NCBI RefSeq assembly: GCF_000364445.2
Contig: NZ_CP043538.1
Span: 17,198-81,197, forward strand
Length of the DNA stretch: 64,000 nt
Direction of reading: 5' to 3'
Origin: Methylobacterium mesophilicum SR1.6/6
GTDB taxonomy: Bacteria > Pseudomonadota > Alphaproteobacteria > Rhizobiales > Beijerinckiaceae
This document shows positions 7,226 to 15,454 of the stretch, one piece after another. The position numbers and the translations under genes were made by a program. The notes below the pieces were generated by a model. That model was not told the origin of the DNA. It saw only the letters and a list, made by a program, of their open reading frames with translations, and ran no database searches. How positions within the stretch are numbered: the stretch's first letter is position 1; the number at the start of each line of letters is the position of its first letter.

Positions 7226-9031
7226 ATGAGCGACAAACGCCGCGTCTCGCCTGCCGACCTGCGCTCGAAGGCGTGGTTCGACAACCCGCACAATCCGGGC
7301 ATGACCGCGCTCTACCTGGAGCGCTACCTCAACTACGGGCTGACGCCGGAGGAGCTGCGCTCGGGTAAGCCGCTGATCGGCATCGCGCAGACCGGCTCCG
7401 ACCTCTCGCCCTGCAACCGCCATCACATCGAGCTGGCCAAGCGGGTCCGGGAGGGGATCACGGCGGCCGGCGGGGTCGCCTTCGAGTTCCCGTGCCATCC
7501 GATCCAGGAGACCGGCAAGCGCCCGACGGCATCCCTCGACCGCAACCTCGCCTACCTGTCGCTGGTGGAGGTGCTGTACGGCTACCCGCTGGACGGCGTC
7601 GTGCTCCTGACCGGTTGCGACAAGACCATGCCGGCCTGCCTGATGGCGGCCGCGACCGTGAACATCCCGGCGATCTCGCTCAATGTCGGTCCGATGCTCA
7701 ACGGCTACTTCCACAAGGAGCTGACCGGCTCGGGCACGATCGTCTGGAAGGCCCGCGAGCGCCACGCCGCCGGCGACATCGACTTCCAGCAGTTCATGGA
7801 CATCGTCGGCTCGTCGGCCCCCTCCACCGGCCATTGCAACACGATGGGCACGGCCTCCACCATGAACGCGCTGGCCGAGGCGCTGGGCCTCGCGCTGCCG
7901 GGCTCGGCCGCGATCCCCGCGCCTTACCGCGAGCGGGGGCAGGCGGCCTACGCCACCGGCCAGCGGATCGTCGAGATGGTCTGGGAGGATCTGAAGCCGT
8001 CCGACATCCTCACCCGCGAAGCCTTCGAAAACGCCATCGTGGCCAACGCCGCCATCGGCGGTTCGACCAATGCGCCGATCCACATCAACGCCATCGCCAA
8101 GCATATCGGTGTGCCGCTCAACTGCGACGACTGGGAGCAGGTCGGGTTCGAGATTCCGCTGCTCGTCGACATGCAGCCCGCCGGCCGCTGGCTCGGGGAG
8201 GAGTATTTCCGCGCGGGCGGCCTCCCAGCCGTGTTCGCCGAGCTGATCGAGGCCGGAAAGGTCCATACCGGCGCGCTAACCTGCAACGGCCGCACGGTGG
8301 GCGAGAACTACAGCGGCCGGCACAGCTGGAACCGCGACGTGATCCGCGCCTACGCGGAGCCGCTTCTGGAGCGCGCAGGCTTCCTCAACCTCAAGGGCAG
8401 CCTGTTCGACTCGGCGATCATGAAGACTTGCGTGATCTCCGAGGAGTTCGCCGCCCGCTACCTGCGCAATCCCGCCGACCCGATGGCGTTCGAGGGCCGC
8501 GTGGTCGTGTTCGACGGGCCGGAAGACTACCACACCCGCATCGACGATCCGGCCCTCGACATCGACGAGACCACCATCCTGATCATGCGGGGCGCCGGGC
8601 CGATCGGCTATCCGGGCGCCGCCGAGGTGGTGAACATGCAGCCGCCCGGCGCGCTGATCCGGCGCGGCGTGACCTCGCTGCCCTGCGTCGGCGACGGCCG
8701 GCAATCCGGCACCTCCGGCACGCCCGCCATCCTCAACGCCTCGCCGGAGGCGGCGGCGGGCGGCGGCTTGGCGCTGCTGCAGACCGGCGACCGGATCCGC
8801 ATCGACCTGAATCGGCGCAGCGCCGACATCCTGCTGCCGCCCGAGGAGCTGGAGCGGCGGCGGGCGGATCTGGCCGGACGGGGCGGCTTCCCCTACCCGG
8901 CCACACAGACGCCCTGGCAGGAGATCTACCGCGATCAGGTGGATCAGCTTGATCAGGGAATGGTGCTCAAGGGCGCGGTCAAGTTCCAGAAGGTCGCGCA
9001 AACCTCGGGCGTGCCGCGGGACAACCACTGA
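7226..9031 (+). CDS. IlvD/Edd-family sugar-acid dehydratase (xylonate/arabinonate dehydratase-like)
   Basis: The 601-residue product is an Fe-S dehydratase that removes water from an aldonic acid to give a 2-keto-3-deoxy acid. Cluster cysteines are visible in [10 protein letters not shown] (about residue 58), [15 protein letters not shown] (about 131) and [17 protein letters not shown] (about 200). [17 protein letters not shown] near the C terminus is typical of sugar-acid rather than branched-chain dehydratases. The true IlvD of this organism is at 29473, which supports a catabolic role here. An ATG with GAGGAAGCG upstream fixes the start. It pairs logically with the FAH-type dehydratase at 212, but the natural substrate is unknown. 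Confidence 0.9.
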   Translation: MSDKRRVSPADLRSKAWFDNPHNPGMTALYLERYLNYGLTPEELRSGKPLIGIAQTGSDLSPCNRHHIELAKRVREGITAAGGVAFEFPCHPIQETGKRPTASLDRNLAYLSLVEVLYGYPLDGVVLLTGCDKTMPACLMAAATVNIPAISLNVGPMLNGYFHKELTGSGTIVWKARERHAAGDIDFQQFMDIVGSSAPSTGHCNTMGTASTMNALAEALGLALPGSAAIPAPYRERGQAAYATGQRIVEMVWEDLKPSDILTREAFENAIVANAAIGGSTNAPIHINAIAKHIGVPLNCDDWEQVGFEIPLLVDMQPAGRWLGEEYFRAGGLPAVFAELIEAGKVHTGALTCNGRTVGENYSGRHSWNRDVIRAYAEPLLERAGFLNLKGSLFDSAIMKTCVISEEFAARYLRNPADPMAFEGRVVVFDGPEDYHTRIDDPALDIDETTILIMRGAGPIGYPGAAEVVNMQPPGALIRRGVTSLPCVGDGRQSGTSGTPAILNASPEAAAGGGLALLQTGDRIRIDLNRRSADILLPPEELERRRADLAGRGGFPYPATQTPWQEIYRDQVDQLDQGMVLKGAVKFQKVAQTSGVPRDNH

Positions 9032-9146
9032 GCGCGCTCGGTCCCGCGCCTCAAGCGCACAGATCGCCGAGGGCGATTTCCGTTTCAATGAATTTTGAAT
9101 ACAATCCCCATCCGGTGGTCTCGGATCACCGGGGGAGGATGCGGAC

Positions 9147-12098
9147 GTGAACGGAACGAGGGCGCAGATCGCACCGGCGCCGCGCGCAGCGGCGCGTCTG
9201 GACGCCGGCTTGGCACGCCGGCTGGCGGAGCAGCTACAGGGGGAAGCGCGCTTCGACGCTTTCACGCGTGGACGCTACAGCACTGATGCGTCGATCTACC
9301 AGATCATGCCGGCCGGCGTGGTTCTGCCGCGCTCGGCCGCCGACATCGCCGCGACCCTCCGGATCGCCGCCGAGCACGGCGCGCCGGTGATCCTGCGCGG
9401 CGGCGGCACCTCGCAGAACGGCCAGCCGATCGGCTCCGGCCTCGTGGTCGACTGCTCGCGCCACTTCAACGGTGTGCTCGCCTACGATTCGGAGGCCGGT
9501 ACGATCACGGTCGAGCCCGGCATGGTGCTGGAGCGGCTGAACGCCCGGGTGAAGGCGGACGGCTGGTTCTTCCCCGTCGAGCCCTCGACGGCGACGCGCT
9601 GCACCATCGGCGGCATGGCGGGCAACAATTCCTGCGGCGCCCGCTCCCTGCGCTACGGCAAGATGAGCGACAACGTCGTGGCGATGGAGGCGCTCCTGCC
9701 CGACGGCGAGGCCTTCGCGTTCGGCTTCGTCGGCAGGGACGCGTCAGGCGTCACGGGCTCCAGCCGCGCCGAGGCCCTGGCGGAGCGCATGCGCGCCCTC
9801 GCCCACACCCATCGCGACGAGATCGCGGCGCGCTATCCGAAGGTGCAGCGGCGGGTGGGCGGCTACAATCTCGACGCGCTGATCGAGGATCGGCCGAACC
9901 TCGCCCATCTGCTGGTCGGCTCCGAGGGGACGCTCGCCGCAACGACCTCGGTCACCCTGAAGCTGTCGCGGCTGCCGAAGCACCGGGTGATGGGCGTCTG
10001 CCATTTCCCGTCCTTCCGGGCCGCCATGGAGACGACGCAGCACATCGTCGCGCTGGACCCGGTGGCGGTCGAACTGGTGGACAACAACGTGCTGGTTCTC
10101 GGAGCCGATATCCCGCTGTTCCGCACGACCCTGGCGGACATCACCCGCGGCAAGCCGACCTGCCTGCTGCTGACGGAATTCGCCGGCGACGACCTCGAAG
10201 CCCTGAAGCGCGACCTGAAGCGCCTCGACGCCTGCATGGCCGACCACGGCTACCCGAATGCCGTCGTCGAGGTGGTGGAGCCACCCCGGCAGAAGTCGGT
10301 CTGGGAGGTGCGCGAGGCCTGCCTCAACATCATGATGTCGATGAAGGGCGACGCGAAACCCGTCTCGTTCATCGAGGATTGCGCGGTGCCGCTGGAGCAC
10401 CTCGCCGACTACACCGACGCGGTCACCGAGGTCTTCACCAAGCACGGCACCCGCGGCACGTGGTACGCCCACGCGTCGGTCGGCTGCCTCCATGTCCGGC
10501 CGATCCTGAACATGAAGGTGGGCGACGACGTCCGCCGCATGCGCGCGATCGCGGAGGAGACCTCCGAGCTGGTCCGCCGCTACGAGGGCTCCTATTCCGG
10601 CGAGCACGGCGACGGGATCTCCCGCTCGGAATACATCGAACCTCTGTTCGGCCCGATCCTGACCCGCGCCTTCGAGACGGTGAAGGACGAGTTCGATCCC
10701 GAGAACCGGCTCAATCCCAACAAGATCGTCCGCCCGCTCCGGATGGACGACCGCGAGCTGTTCCGGTTCAAGCCGGACTACGCCGCGTCGCAGCCGCTGA
10801 AAACCGCCCTCGACTGGTCGGATTGGGGTGGCTTCGGCGCGGCCGTGGAGATGTGCAACAACAACGGCACCTGCCGGAAGCTCGCGGGCGGGGCGATGTG
10901 CCCGTCCTATCGCGCCACCCGCGAGGAGCAGCACCTCACCCGAGGCCGGGCCAACTCCCTGCGGCTCGCCATCTCGGGTCAGCTCGGTGCCGACGCCTTC
11001 ACCAGCCCGGAGATGAAGCGGACCCTCGACCTCTGCGTGTCCTGCAAGGCCTGCCGCCGCGAGTGCCCGACGGGCGTCGACATGGCCAAGATGAAGATCG
11101 AGTTTCTGCACCATTATCACGCCCGGCACGGCCTGCCGCTGCGGGAGCGGCTGATCGCGCTGATGCCGCTCTATGCCGGCGCAGCCGCGAAGCTCGCGCC
11201 GCTCCTCAACCTGCGCGACCGGTATCCTGCCCTCGCCGCCCTGTCGGAGCGGATGGCCGGGCTCTCCGCGCGGCGCTCCCTGCCGCGCTGGCGGCGCCCT
11301 TGGCGGGAGCAGGGCGAGGCCGCCCATCCCGGCGATGTCGCGGGGGATTTCCGCGACGTCATCCTGTTCGGCGACACCTTCAACCGCGCCTTCGAGCGCG
11401 AGAACCTGGAGGCGGCCGAGCGCGTGTTGCGGGCCGCCGGCTACCGCCTGCACCGGGTTGATCCGCCCCGCGGTCGCCGGCCGCTCTGCTGCGGCCGGAC
11501 ATGGCTCGCCTCCGGGCAGACCGACCGGGCGCGCCGGGAGGCGCAGCGCACCCTCGACACGCTGCTGCCGTTCGTCCGTGCCGGGGCGCGGGTGGTCGGC
11601 CTGGAGCCGTCCTGCCTGCTCACCTTCCGCGACGAGTTCTCCGCCCTGCTCCCGGGTGAGGACGCCGCCCTGCTCGCCCGGCAATCGGTCCTGTTCGAGG
11701 AACTCTTGGCCACCGATCTCTCCGCAGGGCGCATCGAGCTTCCCCTGGCACACCAGGAAGGACGCGTCGCCCACCTGCACGGCCATTGCCACCAGAAATC
11801 CTTCGGCCTGATGGGATCGGTGGAGACCGTGCTGCGGGCGGTCCCGGGCCTCGACCTCCGCGTGATCGAATCGAGTTGCTGCGGGATGGCGGGCGCCTTC
11901 GGGTATCGGCCGGAATCGATCGACACCTCCTTCGCCATGGCGGAGCTGTCTCTGTTCCCGGCGCTTCGGGCCGCTGGCCCGGACGATCTCGTGGTGGCCG
12001 ACGGGACAAGCTGCCGTCATCAGATTCATGACGGGCTCGGCCTCCGCGCAGAACATGTGGCTCGCGTTCTGGATCAAGCTCTCGTGCCTCGACACTGA
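9147..12098 (+). CDS. FAD/4Fe-4S D-2-hydroxyacid dehydrogenase, YdiJ type
   Basis: The product is a 983-residue multidomain oxidoreductase. The order is a PCMH FAD-binding domain (about 45-270, with GGGTSQNGQPIGSG and GNNSCGARSLRYGKM), an FAD-oxidase C domain ending FDPENRLNPNKIVRP (about 530), a ferredoxin-like domain with CNNNGTCRKLAGGAMCPSY and CVSCKACRRECPTGVD (about 570-650), and a Cys-rich domain with HGHCHQKS and SSCCGMAGAFGY (about 870-920). E. coli YdiJ, of similar size, oxidises D-2-hydroxyglutarate. GTG at 9147 is chosen because GGGGGAGG lies about nine bases upstream. The fused Fe-S modules should pass electrons to the quinone pool. It may act on a 2-hydroxyacid made by this cluster. 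Confidence 0.88.
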   Translation: MNGTRAQIAPAPRAAARLDAGLARRLAEQLQGEARFDAFTRGRYSTDASIYQIMPAGVVLPRSAADIAATLRIAAEHGAPVILRGGGTSQNGQPIGSGLVVDCSRHFNGVLAYDSEAGTITVEPGMVLERLNARVKADGWFFPVEPSTATRCTIGGMAGNNSCGARSLRYGKMSDNVVAMEALLPDGEAFAFGFVGRDASGVTGSSRAEALAERMRALAHTHRDEIAARYPKVQRRVGGYNLDALIEDRPNLAHLLVGSEGTLAATTSVTLKLSRLPKHRVMGVCHFPSFRAAMETTQHIVALDPVAVELVDNNVLVLGADIPLFRTTLADITRGKPTCLLLTEFAGDDLEALKRDLKRLDACMADHGYPNAVVEVVEPPRQKSVWEVREACLNIMMSMKGDAKPVSFIEDCAVPLEHLADYTDAVTEVFTKHGTRGTWYAHASVGCLHVRPILNMKVGDDVRRMRAIAEETSELVRRYEGSYSGEHGDGISRSEYIEPLFGPILTRAFETVKDEFDPENRLNPNKIVRPLRMDDRELFRFKPDYAASQPLKTALDWSDWGGFGAAVEMCNNNGTCRKLAGGAMCPSYRATREEQHLTRGRANSLRLAISGQLGADAFTSPEMKRTLDLCVSCKACRRECPTGVDMAKMKIEFLHHYHARHGLPLRERLIALMPLYAGAAAKLAPLLNLRDRYPALAALSERMAGLSARRSLPRWRRPWREQGEAAHPGDVAGDFRDVILFGDTFNRAFERENLEAAERVLRAAGYRLHRVDPPRGRRPLCCGRTWLASGQTDRARREAQRTLDTLLPFVRAGARVVGLEPSCLLTFRDEFSALLPGEDAALLARQSVLFEELLATDLSAGRIELPLAHQEGRVAHLHGHCHQKSFGLMGSVETVLRAVPGLDLRVIESSCCGMAGAFGYRPESIDTSFAMAELSLFPALRAAGPDDLVVADGTSCRHQIHDGLGLRAEHVARVLDQALVPRH

Positions 12099-12120
12099 AT
12101 TGCCGGACACCTACACAAGG

Positions 12121-12150
12121 GACACAGGTCAATTCGACCTGCCGTGTGTC
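12121..12150. promoter_or_regulatory. Nested inverted repeat upstream of GntR gene (candidate operator)
   Basis: CAGGTC-AATTC-GACCTG (12125-12141) is a perfect interrupted palindrome, enclosed by outer arms GACACA (12121-12126) and TGTGTC (12145-12150). It ends eight bases before the GntR start at 12159, so it overlaps the ribosome-binding region. Autoregulation is the simplest reading. A terminator for the YdiJ-type gene is the alternative, but no T run follows. Confidence 0.45.
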
Positions 12151-12158
12151 GGGGGACC

Positions 12159-12839
12159 ATGAACAAGATCGAGCCCGGGATCGGTATCAGCCGCCGCTAC
12201 CTGCACGACGAGGTGGCGGAGCGGATGCGTGACCTGATCCGGTCCGGCGAGATGGAACCGAAGGCCCGGATCAACGAGAGTGAGCTGACGGAGCGGTTCG
12301 GCATCTCGCGCACGCCGCTGCGCGAGGCGATCAAGATCCTCGCCACGGAGGGCCTGCTCGAACTGCTCCCGAACCGGGGCGCGCGCGTCGCCAGCATCTC
12401 GGACACCGAGCTTGAGGAGATGATGGAGGTGATTGCCGGTCTCGAGGCAACCGCCGGAGATCTCGCCTGCCGGACCATCAGCGACGCCGAGATCGACGCA
12501 CTCCTCGTCGATCACGAGGCGATGGTGCGCGCCTGGAAGGCGGGCGACGAGGCCGGCTACTTCAGCCACAACCGCCGGATCCACGAAGGCATCATGGCGG
12601 CGAGCCGCAACACGATCCTGGCGAACATCTACGAGAGCCTGTCGGGCCGCATCCAACGCTCGCGCTACTCCGCCCACCAGACGCCGGAACAATGGGCCCG
12701 CGCGGTCGCCGAGCACGAGCGGATGATCGAACTGCTGCGCGCCCGCGACGGCGCGGCCCTGGCCGTGCTGATGCGCGAGCACATCCGCGGGAAGAAATCG
12801 GTGATCGCGGCGAATTACGGAGACGCGGAGAACGCCTGA
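12159..12839 (+). CDS. GntR-family transcriptional regulator (FCD subfamily)
   Basis: The product has 226 residues. The N-terminal helix-turn-helix contains INESELTERFGISRTPLREA followed by LATEGLLELLPNRGARVA. The C-terminal FCD ligand domain includes D-x-x-x-H-style metal-binding positions (FSHNRRIHEGIMAAS and AEHERMIELL). ATG at 12159 is preceded by GGGGGA; a GTG at 12144 would add five residues. It lies tail to tail with a second GntR gene and follows the YdiJ-type dehydrogenase, which it may control. Confidence 0.88.
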   Translation: MNKIEPGIGISRRYLHDEVAERMRDLIRSGEMEPKARINESELTERFGISRTPLREAIKILATEGLLELLPNRGARVASISDTELEEMMEVIAGLEATAGDLACRTISDAEIDALLVDHEAMVRAWKAGDEAGYFSHNRRIHEGIMAASRNTILANIYESLSGRIQRSRYSAHQTPEQWARAVAEHERMIELLRARDGAALAVLMREHIRGKKSVIAANYGDAENA

Positions 12840-12911
12840 GACGCGGCTCGCGCTTCCCGTCTGCCAGACTGCAGGATCTCCCAAGCCTGCCCGGATCGGA
12901 CGGCGTGACGC

Positions 12912-13565
12912 TCAGGCCGCGCTCGGTGCGCGCAGGCCGGCCACGAGGTCGGTGAAGCGGTCGCCCTGCACGACCACGTGGCTGCGCAGCGCGTCGGCGG
13001 CCCGGGTCTCGTCCCCGGCGAGGATGGCGTCGACGATCGCCTCGTGCTCGGCCAGCGACTGGGGGAGGCGCTGCCGGACGCGCAGCTGCAGGCGGCGGTA
13101 GGGCGCCAGCCGGCGATGCAGCGAGAGGGCCTGTTCCGCCAGGAACGCGTTGTGGCTCGCCCGGTACACCACCCGGTGGAACACGTAGTTCTCGGCGTAG
13201 TAGGCCTCGGTGTCGGACGTCGCGAGGGCGCTCCGGCAGCCATCGAGGGCCGAACGCAGTGCCGCGGCGTCGTCGGTCCCGAAGCGTCGCGCCGCGAGCC
13301 GGCCGCAGGCCGCCTCGATCTCCGCCATGGTCTCGAACATGGCGAGCAGAAGATGAGGCTCGGGCGCGCTGACGATCGCACCCCGCCGGGGCTTGGTCTG
13401 CACGAGGCCGGTAACGGCCAGTTGCAGCAGCGCTTCCCGGATCGGCGTACGGGAAACCCCGAACCGCGCCGCGAGCTGGTTCTCGTCGAGGCGCGAACCG
13501 AGCGCAAGCTCGCCGGAGACGATCTCGTCTTCGATCCGTTGTCTCAAACGCTGGGCGTGGCTCAT
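12912..13565 (-). CDS. GntR-family transcriptional regulator (FCD subfamily), divergent from TRAP operon
   Basis: The product has 217 residues. The DNA-binding domain contains LDENQLAARFGVSRTPIREA and LVQTKPRRGAIVSAPEP; the FCD domain contains ENYVFHRVVYRASHN and LAEHEAIVDAILAGD. It is divergent from the TRAP transporter operon starting at 13761 with a 195-base shared control region, the standard arrangement for a regulator that senses the imported acid and controls its transporter. Confidence 0.88.
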   Translation of the reverse strand: MSHAQRLRQRIEDEIVSGELALGSRLDENQLAARFGVSRTPIREALLQLAVTGLVQTKPRRGAIVSAPEPHLLLAMFETMAEIEAACGRLAARRFGTDDAAALRSALDGCRSALATSDTEAYYAENYVFHRVVYRASHNAFLAEQALSLHRRLAPYRRLQLRVRQRLPQSLAEHEAIVDAILAGDETRAADALRSHVVVQGDRFTDLVAGLRAPSAA

Positions 13566-13620
13566 TCTGCGATGACCTTTCCCAGGGTCCGGGGCCGCGC
13601 ACCTCCTCGCGCCGCCCCGC

Positions 13621-13636
13621 TGTCAGACGGCTGACA
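13621..13636. promoter_or_regulatory. Palindrome TGTCAG-N4-CTGACA, candidate GntR operator
   Basis: This perfect inverted repeat with six-base arms lies 56 bases upstream of the GntR start at 13565. It is close to the promoter-like sequence at 13660 that points toward the TRAP genes, so binding there could affect both directions. The link to the adjacent regulator is inferred from position only. Confidence 0.4.
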
Positions 13637-13659
13637 CGCGGCGACATTATGCAGGCGCG

Positions 13660-13688
13660 TTGACAAAATATACAAGACGCTCTTTCAT
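13660..13688 (+). promoter_or_regulatory. Possible promoter of TRAP operon
   Basis: TTGACA (13660-13665) is followed after 17 bases by TTTCAT (13683-13688), a perfect -35 with a weak -10, about 73 bases before the dctP start. Two copies of ATACAA (one in ATATACAAG, one in GCATACAACG) overlap it and could be regulator half-sites. A perfect palindrome GCAATATTGC lies just downstream at 13706-13715. Confidence 0.4.
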
Positions 13689-13760
13689 GCATACAACGAA
13701 GCGGCGCAATATTGCATCGCACAATATTCGGCCGCTTTGTTTGCGGCGCGGGAGAGTATC

Positions 13761-14783
13761 ATGACGCCAACTCGTCGCGCGTTCGTCGGGACCGCCCTCG
13801 CGGCACCGATGGTCCTGAAATTCGGCCTCGGATCGGCGCGTGCGGCCACGACGCTGAAGCTGTCCCACCAGTTCCCCGGCGGGACGATCGACGAAGGCGA
13901 TTTCCGGGACCGCATGTGCCGGAAGTTCGCCAAGGCCGTGAGCGAGCGCTCGAAGGGCGCGCTTGAGGTCCAGGTCTATCCCGGCTCCTCGCTGATGAAG
14001 ACGAACGCGCAGTTCGGCGCCATGCGCAAGGGCGCGCTGGACATGTCGCTCTATCCGAGCCCCTATGCGGGCGGCGAGGTGCCGGAGCTCAACATCGGCC
14101 TGATGCCGGCCCTAGTGACCTCCTACGCCCAGGCCGTGGCGTGGAAGGGCGCCCCGGTGGGCCGCAAGCTCGCCGAGATCCTCGATTCCAAGGGCATCAT
14201 CCTCGTCTCCTGGGTCTGGCAGGCCGGCGGCGTCGCCAGCCGCGAGCGTCCGCTCGTCGCTCCGGCCGACGCCAAGGGCATGAAGGTCCGCGGCGGCTCC
14301 CGCGAGATGGACATGATGATGAAGGAGGCGGGCGCCGCCACCCTCTCGATCCCGTCGAACGAATCCTACGCGGCGATGCAGACGGGCGCCTGCGACGCGG
14401 TCATCACCTCGTCCACCAGCCTGATCTCCTTCCGCCTGGAAGAGTTGGCCAAGGCGCTCACCTCCGGCCGGGAGCGGTCCTACTGGTTCATGCTCGAGCC
14501 GATCATGATGTCCAAGACCGTGTTCTCCGGCCTGCCGAAAGATCAGCAGGACCTGATCATGGCGGTCGGCACCGAGCTCGAAGCCTTCGGGCAGGCCGGC
14601 GCCAAGGAGGACGACACGCGCGTCGAGGAGATCTTCACCAAGGCGGGCGCCAAGGTCTCGCAACTCGACGAGAAGTCGCTCGGTCAGTGGCGCGACCTCG
14701 CGCGGAGCACCGCCTGGAAGGACTACGCCGGCAAGAACGCGAACTGCGCGGAGCTGCTCAAGCTCGCGGAGCAGGTCGCGTGA
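13761..14783 (+). CDS. TRAP transporter periplasmic substrate-binding protein (DctP family)
   Basis: The product has 340 residues. The N terminus MTPTRRAFVGTALAAP is a signal peptide with a twin-arginine-like RRAFV, and processing is likely near SARA-ATTLKL. The mature protein starts TTLKLSHQFPGG and contains ERSKGALEVQVYPGSSL and the conserved Arg region GMKVRGGSREMDMMM, which in DctP proteins salt-bridges the substrate carboxylate. The start at 13761 follows GGAGAG directly; an upstream in-frame start at 13737 is less likely. It is the first gene of a three-gene TRAP operon and captures an organic acid in the periplasm. Confidence 0.9.
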   Translation: MTPTRRAFVGTALAAPMVLKFGLGSARAATTLKLSHQFPGGTIDEGDFRDRMCRKFAKAVSERSKGALEVQVYPGSSLMKTNAQFGAMRKGALDMSLYPSPYAGGEVPELNIGLMPALVTSYAQAVAWKGAPVGRKLAEILDSKGIILVSWVWQAGGVASRERPLVAPADAKGMKVRGGSREMDMMMKEAGAATLSIPSNESYAAMQTGACDAVITSSTSLISFRLEELAKALTSGRERSYWFMLEPIMMSKTVFSGLPKDQQDLIMAVGTELEAFGQAGAKEDDTRVEEIFTKAGAKVSQLDEKSLGQWRDLARSTAWKDYAGKNANCAELLKLAEQVA

Positions 14784-15454
14784 GCCACGGCTTCGACGCG
14801 GCGACCGCGGCTCCGGACGCCCGGGCCGCGGACGAGCCCCGGCTGCCGGGGCTGCTTGGCGTCCTGGACCGGACGATGCGGCTCCTGAACCGGGTGATCC
14901 TGGGGCTCGGCGGCCTGTGCCTCGTGGCGGCCTGCCTCGTCCTGACCCACAGCGTGGTCGTCCGCTACCTGCTGAAGGAGCCGACCGAGTGGCAGGACGA
15001 GATGGCGGTGTTCCTGATCATCGGCGCGACCTTCCTGTCCGCGGCCGGCGTCCAGGCCAAGCGCGGCCACGTGGCGATCGAGGCGTTGACGGGTTTGCTG
15101 CCCCCGGCCGCCAACCGGGTGCGGCTGCTGCTGGCCGATTGCGTCAGCCTCGCCTTCTGCTTGTTCTTCGCCTGGAAGAGCTGGTCACTCGACCATGAGG
15201 CCTGGGTCGACGGCCAAGTGTCGCAATCGACCTGGGGACCGCCGCTGTGGATCCCCTACACGCTCATGTCGGTCGGCATGAGCCTGCTCTGTCTGCAATT
15301 CGCCCTCCAGATCGCGGAGGCGCTGGCCTACGGTCCCCGCGCGGCCGGTTGGGCCAAGCCGAAGATCGGGCTCGGCGCCGATCTGAACCAGACCCTGGCT
15401 CCGGAAGGTCCGGATCCGATGGGCCAAACGGTCACCGCGAAGGGTAAACGATGA
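14780..15454 (+). CDS. TRAP transporter small permease (DctQ family)
   Basis: The 224-residue protein has a GTG start overlapping the dctP stop by four bases (GTGA). After a short hydrophilic leader come four membrane segments, beginning LLNRVILGLGGLCLVAACLV and including EWQDEMAVFLIIGATFLSAA, where the W-x-(D/E)-E motif is typical of DctQ. The hydrophilic C-terminal tail is about 45 residues. It forms the membrane complex with the large subunit encoded next. Confidence 0.88.
   Translation: MSHGFDAATAAPDARAADEPRLPGLLGVLDRTMRLLNRVILGLGGLCLVAACLVLTHSVVVRYLLKEPTEWQDEMAVFLIIGATFLSAAGVQAKRGHVAIEALTGLLPPAANRVRLLLADCVSLAFCLFFAWKSWSLDHEAWVDGQVSQSTWGPPLWIPYTLMSVGMSLLCLQFALQIAEALAYGPRAAGWAKPKIGLGADLNQTLAPEGPDPMGQTVTAKGKR

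Noticed and set aside
9744..12110. 788-codon open frame opposite the YdiJ-type gene
   Set aside because: It is antisense to a protein with complete FAD and Fe-S motifs; no motif is seen in the shadow.
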